A stretch of 64,000 nt of DNA from Alphaproteobacteria bacterium (GTDB lineage Bacteria > Pseudomonadota > Alphaproteobacteria > Elsterales > Elsteraceae): NCBI GenBank assembly GCA_004292755.1, contig RDXE01000025.1, forward strand, positions 124,001 through 188,000. The letters run 5' to 3'. Below are positions 8,792-17,262 of this stretch, one piece after another; position 1 is the first letter of the stretch; each line of letters opens with the position of its first letter. The translations under genes and the position numbers were made by a program. The notes beneath the pieces are model-generated. The model was not told the origin of the DNA and did no database searches. It saw only the letters and a program-made list of their open reading frames with translations.

Positions 8792-9724
8792 GTGGGTGCT
8801 GTTGTCTCGGTCGGGTTGCCGGTGTTCGGCTTGATCTTCCTGGGCTGGGTGGCGGCACGCAGGGGGATTTTGGGGCCAGCGTCAACCGATGCACTAAACC
8901 GGTTTGTCTATTGGTTCGCCCTGCCCGCGATGATGTTCTCCGCCATGTTTCGCGTTCCGATGGCGGAGTTGCTGAACCTCAACTTCGCCATCGCCTTTTG
9001 CGGCGGCATTGTCTGCACGCTCGTGCTGTGGGGTCTGGCGCAGGCGCTGGTGTTTCGCGACTCTGCGGCCAAGGCTGCCACTCTCGGCCACGCTGCGGGC
9101 TATGCCAACACTGGATATATGGGCATTCCGCTTGCGGGGCTGGCCTTTGGTCCTGCTGGCCTCGCACCCGCGATCATCGCCACGGTGTTGACGGCTGCTG
9201 TGGTCTTTGCCGTTGGCATCATTGCGATCGAGGCTGGGCTGTCGCGCGGCGGGCTTGGCAGTACGCTGGTCCGCATCGGCCGCAGCTTGGTGACCAACCC
9301 AACCTTGATCGCCCCGGCCCTTGGGGCGTTGTGGGCAGCCTCCGGCGTGCCGATGCTGGCGCCGCTGAAAACCTTTGCGGACATCCTGGCCGGGGCGGCG
9401 GGGCCGTGCGCGCTGTTCGCGCTGGGCCTGTTCCTGGCCGGCCAGCCGGTGCGCCGAGGCCTCGATGGGCTTGGCTGGCTGGTGTTCCTGAAGCTGATCG
9501 TCAGCCCGTATTTCACCTGGCTGATCGCCTTCCACGTACTGAGCATGGAGCCGCTGTGGGCAAAGGTGGCGGTGCTGATGAATGCCCTGCCGACAGGTGC
9601 GGGTGCCTTCGTTCTGGCCCAGCAATACGGGCTGAAGGTGGCTGAGACGTCCGCGGTGATTCTGGTCTCGACCATTGTGTCGGTCGTGACCGTGTCGATC
9701 CTGCTGGCGCTCTACGCAGGATAG
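8792..9724 (+). CDS. auxin efflux carrier (AEC) family transporter
   Basis: Inner-membrane carrier of 310 residues with about ten hydrophobic helices. It has the AEC pattern: N-terminal VGLPVFGLIFLGWVAARRG, then NRFVYWFALPAMMF and AAGYANTGYMGIPLA (the broken-helix region), and a C-terminal half with a second crossover, MNALPTGAGAFVLAQQYG. Bacterial members export or import organic acids such as malate or malonate. GTG 8792 is preceded by GGGAGG (8779-8784). Its 3' end overlaps the convergent AroM-like gene by 13 bp. Substrate unknown. Confidence 0.88.
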   Translation: MGAVVSVGLPVFGLIFLGWVAARRGILGPASTDALNRFVYWFALPAMMFSAMFRVPMAELLNLNFAIAFCGGIVCTLVLWGLAQALVFRDSAAKAATLGHAAGYANTGYMGIPLAGLAFGPAGLAPAIIATVLTAAVVFAVGIIAIEAGLSRGGLGSTLVRIGRSLVTNPTLIAPALGALWAASGVPMLAPLKTFADILAGAAGPCALFALGLFLAGQPVRRGLDGLGWLVFLKLIVSPYFTWLIAFHVLSMEPLWAKVAVLMNALPTGAGAFVLAQQYGLKVAETSAVILVSTIVSVVTVSILLALYAG

Positions 9725-10323
9725 GTCGAAAGCCGCCGGGCCAGGGCGTGGCGCGGCAGGAAGACCGGGCGGCCCGACAACCGCTCTACCATCTCCGCCT
9801 GTGCTGCGGTGAAGCCATAGCTCCACAGCGCAATCAAATCGCACCGCTTCAAATCCATCGCTGCCACGCCCAACCGCTCTGGATCGAAGGGGGAGGCGTG
9901 GGTGACCCGCTCAGGCGCCAGCGGCGGCAGGTCGGCCTTCACCATCCGCGCAACCGGCACAATCACGCCCAGCAGGCCACGCACCTCGGCCAACTCCGCG
10001 GCGATCACGCGTCCATCGATCAACCGACTGGTCGCGATGCGCGGGTCGTCCAGGCGGAACGCATCCAGACTGGCCAGCACCACGGTTGTCGCCGTCAGAT
10101 TGGCCAGGGCCGCGGCCACTGCCGCCTCGGCCCGCCCATGGGCAACCACCTGCTCCGCCCCTGTCGCGCCGCGGATGCAGACACCCACTTCTCCGCGCCG
10201 GGGCATCCCCTCAATCGGGGCGAGACCGGCGAGGCTGGGCACCACCGGCACATCGGGCCATCCCAACTCCACCGCCAGCCGGTCGGGCGCCATGGCATCG
10301 GGGCACAGAATCGCGCGCGTCAT
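9712..10323 (-). CDS. AroM-like protein
   Basis: Predicted cytosolic protein of 203 residues. The C-terminal part (DLIALWSYGFTAAQAEMV, then LSGRPVFLPRHALARRLS) resembles the end of AroM/Asp-Glu racemase-fold proteins, and the middle contains GVIVPVARM like their second-domain strand. The N-terminus lacks the GQSPR motif of classical AroM, so this is a distant member at best. I chose ATG 10323; the longer open frame upstream lies antisense to the CoA-transferase gene and is a shadow. The gene is divergent from the CoA-transferase with 75 bp between, so co-regulation is plausible. Confidence 0.6.
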   Translation of the reverse strand: MTRAILCPDAMAPDRLAVELGWPDVPVVPSLAGLAPIEGMPRRGEVGVCIRGATGAEQVVAHGRAEAAVAAALANLTATTVVLASLDAFRLDDPRIATSRLIDGRVIAAELAEVRGLLGVIVPVARMVKADLPPLAPERVTHASPFDPERLGVAAMDLKRCDLIALWSYGFTAAQAEMVERLSGRPVFLPRHALARRLSTYPA

Positions 10324-10398
10324 GGCATCCACATGCCAGGGTTGCTGGCCCCACGGCAAGGCTTGATCAAAGGCCGCGGGTTGGGGAGGCTGCTGTCT

Positions 10399-11607
10399 AT
10401 GACACAGCCTCCCCTCGGCGCGCTTGCAGGCGTGCGCGTGCTTGATCTCTCCCGTCTGGTGGCGGGCAATGCCCTGACGGGTCATCTGGCCGACCACGGC
10501 GCCGATGTGGTGAAGATTGAAGACCCTGGTCAAGGCGATGATCTTAGAGCATGGCGCTGCCAAGGGGTCGCGACCTACTGGAAGCAGTACAGCCGCAACA
10601 AACGCTCTCTCTCGCTCGACCTGCGCCGGTCGGAGGGCAAGGCCTTGCTGCTGCGGCTGGTGGACCATGCGGCCGTGCTGGTGGAAAACTTCCGTCCCGG
10701 CACGCTGGAGAAATGGGGCCTCGGCCCAAGCGTTCTGTGGCAGCGCAATCCCAAGCTGATCATCGTGCGCATCTCCGGCTGGGGCCAAACCGGCCCCTAT
10801 CGGGAGAAGCCCGGCTTTGGCAGCTTGGTCGAGGCAATGAGCGGCTTTGCCGCCATGAACGGGTTTGAGGATCGCCCGCCAGTGCTGCCGCCGCTGCCCT
10901 TGGCGGATCAGGTGGCGGGCATCACGGGGGCGACGGCAGTCTTGGCCGCCCTGCGCCATGTCGAGGTGCAGGGCGGTGCGGGCCAGGAGCTCGATCTCGC
11001 GCTGTTTGATCCGCTGCTCGCGATTCTGGGGCCACTGGCAGCCAATCACCGGTTGACCGGGACAGTGGCGCCACGCTGCGGTTCGCGCATTGGCACGACG
11101 GCACCGCGCAATGTCTATCGGACCCAGGATGGCGGCTGGGTTGCGTTGTCGGCCTCCATGCAAAGCATGGTCGACAAGCTGTTCGACACCATCGGCCAGC
11201 CGGAGCTGAAAACCGATCCACGCTTCGCCACCAACGCCGGGCGGGTCCATCATGTCGAGGCGTTGGATGCCCTGCTGCAGCAGTGGATTGGCCAGCGCAG
11301 CACCGCAGACAATCTCGCCCGCTTCGACGCCGCAGGCGTCACGGTCGGCCCGGTGTGCAGCATCGCTGATCTGATTGACCACCCGTTCATCACCGGTCGT
11401 GGCGTGCTGGTCGATGTACCGGACCCGGAGCTTGGCACCCTGCCGATGCCAGCCGTCCCGGTACGCCTGTCGGCCACCCCAGGCACCATCCGCCGCCCGG
11501 CCCCAGCGCTTGGCCAGGACACCACGTCCGTCTTGAGCGAGGCAGGGCTGAGCGACACCGAGATCGCCCGCCTGATCGCCAACGGCGTGGTCACCAGCGC
11601 TGGCTGA
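10399..11607 (+). CDS. family III CoA-transferase (CaiB/BaiF/Frc)
   Basis: Cytosolic CoA-transferase of 402 residues, moving CoA between carboxylic acids through an aspartyl-CoA intermediate. The N-terminal signature GVRVLDLSRLVAGN is followed by LADHGADVVKIEDP, SRNKRSLSLDLR, VLVENFRPGTLEKWG and ISGWGQTGPY, all hallmark blocks. The catalytic Asp lies in QELDLALFD (about residue 200). ATG 10399 follows GGGAGG at 10383-10388. The donor and acceptor are unknown. The open frame upstream of 10399 is antisense to the AroM-like gene and is not coding. Confidence 0.92.
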   Translation: MTQPPLGALAGVRVLDLSRLVAGNALTGHLADHGADVVKIEDPGQGDDLRAWRCQGVATYWKQYSRNKRSLSLDLRRSEGKALLLRLVDHAAVLVENFRPGTLEKWGLGPSVLWQRNPKLIIVRISGWGQTGPYREKPGFGSLVEAMSGFAAMNGFEDRPPVLPPLPLADQVAGITGATAVLAALRHVEVQGGAGQELDLALFDPLLAILGPLAANHRLTGTVAPRCGSRIGTTAPRNVYRTQDGGWVALSASMQSMVDKLFDTIGQPELKTDPRFATNAGRVHHVEALDALLQQWIGQRSTADNLARFDAAGVTVGPVCSIADLIDHPFITGRGVLVDVPDPELGTLPMPAVPVRLSATPGTIRRPAPALGQDTTSVLSEAGLSDTEIARLIANGVVTSAG

Positions 11608-11629
11608 GGGCGGTTCGGCGAACCCCTTT

Positions 11630-12184
11630 CTAGGTCGCCGGTCGGCGACGGGGTCCCCGCTCGGAGGAGCGTTGGATCAGCACGCGGAGCGCTGTCTTCA
11701 ACGCGGCCACTTCGTCGTCGGAATAGCCGCTTAAGATGTTGCGCTCATTGGCATGGGCACGTTGCACCAGCTCTGCCACATCGCTGCGACCCTTGGCGGT
11801 GATGAACACCAGCACCTTGCGGCGATCCTCGGCAGCGGCGCGACGCTCCACAAGGCCTTGACGCTCCATCCGGTCGATCACTTTCGTGAGGGTCGGCTGT
11901 TTGAACAGGCAGACCCGCGCCAAATCCGTGATGCCGACACCATCTTCTTCCGCCAATTGCGACAAGACCCGCCAGACTGGCACGGGAACGCCGCGCGGCC
12001 TCAGCTGGGAATGAAAACTTTCCGTCACCGCATGGGCGGCGCGTTGCAAAAGATTGGCGAGATGCTCGTCGCAAAACCGCGGCGCTGACCCGTCGGCTGG
12101 TGCCGTCGCGGCACCAACGTCGGTTGTCCCCCCACGGCCACTGCGTCGAACGGGCGGCGCCAGCCGATCCGCGTGCAGTTGCAT
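11630..12184 (-). CDS. MarR family transcriptional regulator
   Basis: Winged-helix repressor/activator of 184 residues. It shows the MarR core: VPVWRVLSQLAEEDGVGITDL, then QPTLTKVIDRMERQGLVERR as recognition helix, and the wing DRRKVLVFIT, followed by a dimerisation helix. An Ala/Arg-rich N-terminal extension of about 40 residues is unusual. ATG 12184 follows GAGGAGG. It is divergent from the molybdopterin oxidoreductase. The 197-bp gap holds an inverted repeat GTCCCTG/CAGGGAC (12258-12280) that could be an operator. The ligand is probably a small aromatic or phenolic compound, by family only. Confidence 0.88.
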   Translation of the reverse strand: MQLHADRLAPPVRRSGRGGTTDVGAATAPADGSAPRFCDEHLANLLQRAAHAVTESFHSQLRPRGVPVPVWRVLSQLAEEDGVGITDLARVCLFKQPTLTKVIDRMERQGLVERRAAAEDRRKVLVFITAKGRSDVAELVQRAHANERNILSGYSDDEVAALKTALRVLIQRSSERGPRRRPAT

Positions 12185-12257
12185 CGGTTTCCTCCTCTCC
12201 CTCCGGCTGGTCGGGTACAGCTCCGCCAGTCCGCTCGGTCGAAACAGGTCAGAGTTG

Positions 12258-12280
12258 GTCCCTGATCCCGCAGCAGGGAC
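12258..12280. promoter_or_regulatory. inverted repeat in marR/molybdopterin oxidoreductase divergent gap
   Basis: GTCCCTG (12258-12264) and CAGGGAC (12274-12280) form a perfect 7-bp inverted repeat separated by 9 bp, between the divergent MarR gene and the oxidoreductase. Dyads of this size are usual for MarR dimers. A single occurrence is weak evidence. Confidence 0.3.
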
Positions 12281-12381
12281 ACTACCACCACGCCCCATCA
12301 CGTACCAAGACAAACGCAACGCACCATTGAGCGAGCGATCGCACCTCTTGTCGCGGCGCGATCCACCCGCAACACTGAGCC

Positions 12382-14372
12382 ATGGCTCCGTTGGATCTGT
12401 CGAGCGCGTGGCGCTTCTCCGCTTGTCCCCATGATTGCCCATCCACCTGCGCGCTGGAGGTGGAAGTGCTGGACGGCACCCGCATGGGCCGGGTGCGCGG
12501 CGCGGAAGCCAATCCCTACACTGCAGGCGTGATCTGCGCCAAAGTTGCGCGCTACGCTGAACGGTTGACGGGAGCCAACCGCATCACCGAGCCCCTGCTG
12601 CGGACCGGCCCCAAAGGCACCGGCCAGTTTCACCCGATCAGTTGGGAGGAGGCGCTGGACCGCGCCACGGCTGGCATTCAGCACGCCATCACCACCCACG
12701 GGCCGGAGAGTTTCTGGCCCTACTACTACGCTGGCACGATGGGCCAGGTGCAGCGTGACGGCATCAACCGGCTGCGCCATGTGTTGAAGGCCAGCCGGAT
12801 GGACAAGACCATCTGCACCCGTTTGGCCGAGACCGGCTGGTACGCGGGCACCGGGGCTTGGGGTGGTCCTGATAGTCGGGAGATGGCGGAGGCAGACGTG
12901 ATTCTCGTCTGGGGCGGCAATCCCGTTGCCACCCAGGTGAATGTGATGACCCACATTACAACCGCGCGCAAAACCCGCGGCGCGCAGCTGGTGGTGATTG
13001 ACCCCTATCGCAGCGGCACCGCGGCCGTGGCAGACCTGCACCTCGCCCTGCGCCCTGGAACCGACGATGCCCTGGCCCATGGTGTCGCCCACTGTCTGCT
13101 GCGCGATGGTTTGGTGGATCGCGACTATCTCGCCCAGTTCAGTGACTTCTCCCCTGCGGTGGAGGATGCCTATCGCCGGTGCTCGCCTGCCTGGGCGGCC
13201 GAGATCACTGGCCTGTCTGTCGATGCAATTGAGGCGCTGGCCCGGCTGATTGGTGAGACCCAGCGCTGCTACATCCGCCTGGGCTATGGCCTTAGTCGAA
13301 CCCGCAACGGCGCCAATGCGCTTCACGCCATCACCTGTCTGCCAACCCTCACCGGCAGTTGGCGGCACCGTGGCGGCGGGGCGTTCTGGTCGCAGCGGGA
13401 CCTCTACCACCTGGACAAAACACTGGTGGAGGGGCTGGACATGGTCGACCGCTCCACCCGCTTGATTGATATGTGCTTGATTGGTCGGGCGCTAACTGGT
13501 GACCCAGAGGTGTTGGCGGGTGGCCCGCCCATTCAGGCGATGCTGGTGCAGAACACCAATCCCGCCGTCGTTGCCCCCAACACAAGCGCCGTGCTGGCTG
13601 GATTGGCGCGGGAGGACTTGTTCTTGATCGTTCACGAACAAGTGATGACCGACACTGCCCGCTATGCCGACCTTGTGCTTCCGGCCACGATGTTCGTGGA
13701 GCACGACGATCTTTACACAGCTGGCGGCCACACCCACCTGCAGGCCGGGCCGAAGCTGGTGGACCCACCGGGCCAGTGTCGCACCAACCACTGGCTGATC
13801 AACCAATTGGCCGAACGGCTGGGAGTGGCTGACCGCTCGCCCGCCTTCACCATGACCGATGTGGAGCTTGCGGACGCCACCCTCACCCGCTCCGGCTGGG
13901 GCAGCTATGGCGATCTGGTGGCGGCGCGCTGGATTGATTGCGCGCGCAGCGAGGATGCCTGCCACTTCCGCGCTGGGTTCGGCTGGCCCGATGGCCGGTT
14001 TCGGTTCCAGCCGGACTGGCCCGCACTGGGCCGGTTTGGCGGCGAGATGCCAACACTGCCAATGAAACGCCAACCGCACAAGCGCGCGAAGGCCGCCCGA
14101 CTGTGCTGATCGCCGAGGCCGACGCCATCCACCTCGGCATTGCCGACGGCGACCGGGTGGCATTGTCCAATGATCTGGGCCGGGTAATCGTGCACGCCAA
14201 ACGCGTCGCCAGTGGTCAGGCCCCTGGTACCGTGGTGGTCGAAGGCCTGTGGTCCAACCACGCCTTTGAGGGCGGTCTCGGCATCAACACCCTGGTCTCA
14301 GACGAACCGGGCTGGCCCGCCGGTGGCGGCATCTTTCACGACACCGCCGTTGCGATCGACCGGATCGGGTAA
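12382..14372 (+). pseudogene. molybdopterin oxidoreductase with internal out-of-frame deletion
   Basis: Cytosolic DMSO-reductase-superfamily oxidoreductase. The N-terminus carries the [4Fe-4S] motif CPHDCPSTC plus a later Cys in GVICAK, then the Mo-bisMGD core (SWEEALDRA, LVWGGNPVATQ, QNTNPAVVAPN). The frame ends at 14109 after GEMPTLP followed by an unrelated tail. A second frame (from about 14052) resumes with ANETPTAQAREGRPTVLI and continues as a normal Mo-cofactor-binding domain to HDTAVAIDRIG at 14372. Related proteins have about 25-35 residues between these blocks, so a segment is missing at the repeat AACACTGCCA (14052-14061). It is divergent from marR. It was once a catalytic protein and is now probably inactive unless the deletion is an assembly error. 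Confidence 0.8.
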
Positions 14373-14446
14373 GGGGTGAGCGCGCACGATCAACGCCTCC
14401 GCCCGCGATCCAAAGCCAACGGTTGGCGCGAAACCAGGTGCATCCA

Positions 14447-15587
14447 TTAGCTCTGAGGCGGCGGTGACTTCGGCTGTAAGCTGTCGAGCAAGCGCTCCAC
14501 TTGATTGCCGTTGGTGCCGAACCCGGCTTCGGCGAGCAGCTTGTCAATCACCGGGGCATTCGCGCGATAGGCCAACAGCGTGCTCAAAAGATTGTCGGCA
14601 GGCGCATCACCCGCACGCCCGCCAGAGGGCATGCCGGAGCCAGTATCAAAAATCCGCACATCCCCGATTTTCTCTAGCGGGCGAACGCTCTCCGCCAGAA
14701 CTGCTGGCAGAATGCGCAGCCGCTCGCGCATGACTTCCAGTTCAATGATCGCAGGTGACATCAAGTTGCGCGCCTCGTTCAGCAGACGCTGACCGGCGGC
14801 ATCAACCTCGTAGGTCTTGGCCGCAGCATCTGCGCGCAGCTTCGCCGCTTCGGCCTCAGCCTCCGCCTTGATGCGCAGGGCATCGGCAGCCGCTTGTGCT
14901 TCCGTGCGGATGGCTTCTGACCGATCCAGCGCAGCGCGCTTTTCGCCATCGGCTGTGACGACAAGTTTGGTTGCGTCTTGTTCGGCTTCCTGGCGCGCGA
15001 TGATCACGGCCTTTTGCCGTTCGCGCTCCGCAATTGCGACTTGCTGTGCTGTCAGCACAGACTCGCTTGCAGCAACGGCGTCTGCACGCGCGCGCTCCGC
15101 GGCGGCGCGCGCTTCAGACTCAGCGCGGCTCTTGTCGGCGATTGCGATCGCCCGCATCTGGTCTGCCAGTTGAATGTCGCGCTGCTTTTCGATGTCGGCA
15201 GTCGCGGCTTGGCGGTCGCTCTCGATCTGGCGCTGCTTGATCGCAAGGTCGGCATCGATCCGAGCCATTTCCTCCACGCGCTTGGCCGCCGCCCGCCGCT
15301 CCGCAATCGTCTGCGCCGTCGCAATCATGGCTTCTTGTTCAAGCAGTTGGGCGCTTGCCTCACGCTCAGCTGCCGCGGCGCGCGTCTCGGCGGTTTTGTT
15401 CACAATGTCCCGGCGTTGACTGAGTTCGGCCTCTTGCTTCTGGCGCTCGATCTCGAGTGTCTTTGTCCGCGCCTCCAGATTAGGCTTTGTCCTTGGCTGC
15501 TCGGCGATACAGCCTGGATAGAGCATAGCCAATACAAGTAAATATAAAGAGAAAAAGAAACACGGTCGGAAACAACGCACTACTCAT
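14447..15587 (-). pseudogene. flotillin (YqiK/FloT-like) lacking its SPFH domain
   Basis: Remains of a membrane-scaffold flotillin. From ATG 15587 one frame gives M-S-S-A-L-F-P-T-V-F then a membrane helix and SRLYRRAAKDKA, then a stop at about 15480. This is the flotillin N-terminus that normally continues FVRTG. The adjoining frame to 14447 gives NLEARTKTLEIERQ and about 220 residues of Ala/Glu coiled coil. It ends with the flotillin tail (LLAYRANAPVIDKLLAEAGF). About 200 residues, the whole SPFH domain, are missing and the two parts are out of frame. The long frame could still be read from GTG 15580 as a 377-aa coiled-coil protein with a hydrophobic start. The partner YqiJ-like gene lies 17 bp upstream. 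Confidence 0.78.
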
Positions 15588-15603
15588 GTCATAGATTTCT
15601 ACG

Positions 15604-16149
15604 TTATTCATGGAACCCCACTACTTCAAGGACGTTGCCTTTGACGGCAACCACCAATACCTGACGCCCTGCGGCGATCTCGACATCCGGTGCTTCTGGC
15701 TCCACGCGCGGGAAGTGCATGTTGCCGTACTGATCGAAGAAGCGCGCCCGTGCAACCCGACCAATCACCGCCGGTCCGACTGTCACCTCCCCAACCCGTC
15801 CAATCAGATCGCTGCCGTTCTGGACGTAAGTTTCAGCGCGGGGAAACCAGCGGCCCAGGATACGGGAGAGATGGCGCGCCACCGGCAGTGCGGTGATTGC
15901 CGCAACCGGGACTGCTATCCAAGTGGGCAGAGCAACCGCGAGGCCGATTGCACTGGCTTGAATGGTACAGCCGAGTGCCGCAAAGGCACCGCCGAGAATC
16001 TTGAGGTAAATTGACCAAGGCATTCCAGTCGGATTCAATGCATCGAACAGCGATCCAGACGTAGCGTCAGGCACGATTACATGGAGCAACGCCGACAAGG
16101 GCTTCGCGATCAAAGCCAACACGACCTCAAGGATCACCAGCGCCAACAC
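15604..16149 (-). CDS. YqiJ/YuaF-like OB-fold membrane protein
   Basis: Inner-membrane protein of 181 residues of the DUF1449 (YqiJ) family, NfeD-like partner of flotillins. Three hydrophobic segments (about residues 1-25, 47-75 and 78-92) precede a C-terminal OB-fold (QNGSDLIGRVGEVTVGP, RQVLVVAVKGNVLEVV). The only usable start in frame is GTG 16149 (or TTG 16146), without a strong ribosome site, and the N-terminus is shorter than in E. coli YqiJ. It forms an operon with the damaged flotillin, as yqiJ-yqiK does elsewhere. The partner domain it would contact is gone. Confidence 0.78.
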   Translation of the reverse strand: MLALVILEVVLALIAKPLSALLHVIVPDATSGSLFDALNPTGMPWSIYLKILGGAFAALGCTIQASAIGLAVALPTWIAVPVAAITALPVARHLSRILGRWFPRAETYVQNGSDLIGRVGEVTVGPAVIGRVARARFFDQYGNMHFPRVEPEAPDVEIAAGRQVLVVAVKGNVLEVVGFHE

Positions 16150-16265
16150 TGTCGGGGTGAGGGCGAGATGCCGTGGAATGCAAGCCAGTTGGTATGCGTC
16201 GATGCCGAGGAGTATGTCAGCAGAGTCGACGCCTAGGGGCCGCTACCACCGGACTGATCCCAGAG

Positions 16266-16919
16266 CTAACCGTCAAAGAATCCGGGCAAAGGCGTCGTAT
16301 CAAACGGACGGGACGGTGATGGATCGGACGGACGTGTTGGGGTCGAGTCAAATGGGCGTGATGGTGACGAATCAAATGGAACACGTGTACGCCCCATGTT
16401 CCTGATACAAGAAACCATCGCAGCAGCAGCCGCGTTACTTCCTGTGAGGCTGACCCGCCACGTTCCTTCATTACCTGTCACGAACGTCAAACGCCCCTCA
16501 TTTGCTTGACGAAATGCCGACCAGAATTCTTGAGATCCTTCGGTCGCTACAAGCACTTCGACAACTGCTGGCGATTGCCCCTGACCTGGCAAAGCTTTTC
16601 CACCCCAATCTGCCGACCTGTAACCAGAGCCGAGTTCAATGCGTATTCGCACCGGCATTTCTTTATCAATATGCCAATCATTTTTGAAAAGGTGGATTGT
16701 CCAGTGCTGATTACCTGAAAAATACTTGATGTGAAAACTTCTTTGCTGTCCAGATGTCCTTAAGCCGCACACATCTTTACCAGACGATATTCGGCCAGCA
16801 TACGCTGTCCATACTCCAAACTGCCCGATGTCGGCTATCTGACCCTGCGCCGGACCGAAGGGCCAGGATACGGAAAGCACAATAGCGCCAAACACCGCTC
16901 TGATTGCATCTTTTGCCAT
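16266..16919 (-). CDS. exported protein with C-terminal octapeptide repeats
   Basis: Predicted periplasmic protein of 217 residues. The N-terminus M-A-K-D-A-I-R then a hydrophobic run ending G-P-A-Q-G-Q is a signal peptide. The mature part has W-T-A-Y, two Cys (about 51 and 166) and a beta-rich pattern reminiscent of the IalB-like exported proteins. The last 40 residues are four 8-residue repeats: PFDSSPSR, PFDSTPTR, PSDPSPSR and PFDTTPLP. No function can be assigned. Base composition is lower in GC than the flanking genes, which may mean transfer or low expression. Confidence 0.65.
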   Translation of the reverse strand: MAKDAIRAVFGAIVLSVSWPFGPAQGQIADIGQFGVWTAYAGRISSGKDVCGLRTSGQQRSFHIKYFSGNQHWTIHLFKNDWHIDKEMPVRIRIELGSGYRSADWGGKALPGQGQSPAVVEVLVATEGSQEFWSAFRQANEGRLTFVTGNEGTWRVSLTGSNAAAAAMVSCIRNMGRTRVPFDSSPSRPFDSTPTRPSDPSPSRPFDTTPLPGFFDG

Positions 16920-17037
16920 TTATCTAACCCACACCGCCATGTGGACTAACTGTTTATGATGGTATCGGAACATCTCGGCTGGTTCAAGCCCCCGCTATGC
17001 GACCGTTTTTCTCTCTCCTGAAACAACGGATTTGATA

Positions 17038-17060
17038 CGATCAGCCCTTGATCGCTTTTT
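17038..17060 (+). terminator. orphan rho-independent terminator-like hairpin
   Basis: CGATCA (17038-17043), loop GCCCT, TGATCG (17049-17054), then CTTTTT. Flanking genes run on the minus strand, so on the plus strand this hairpin would end an unannotated transcript. The 6-bp stem is modest, hence low confidence. Confidence 0.35.
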
Positions 17061-17210
17061 GATATGTTGATGGACGTGACTGGACTCAACAGGCCGCCAG
17101 CCTAAATGGTCTTTTCCCAGAACGATGCCGACTCAAAACAGAGCTGAAACAACCAGTGCTCAGTCAGCCAAATAGAAAGACCATCCCAGGAAACTGCAGA
17201 TACAAGAAGC

Positions 17211-17235
17211 GCGGGTCGCCGTTGCCGACGCCCGC
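17211..17235 (-). terminator. hairpin downstream of phoX
   Basis: On the minus strand GCGGG-C-GTCG, loop GCAA, CGGC-GA-CCCGC forms a stem of about ten pairs with one bulge, 28 bp beyond the phoX stop. There is no good T-run after it, so it may be a processing or stability element instead of a classical terminator. Confidence 0.35.
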
Positions 17236-17262
17236 GCCTCCCGACTGGAGAGGATGGTGTGG

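Larger units (their letters stand above)
16920..17262. other. gene-free stretch between two minus-strand genes
   Basis: About 340 bp with no credible reading frame. It contains a plus-strand terminator-like hairpin (17038-17060) preceded by a pyrimidine-rich run TTTTTCTCTCTCCTGAAAC (17006-17024), and a GC hairpin at 17211-17235 just beyond the phoX stop. Confidence 0.6.
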
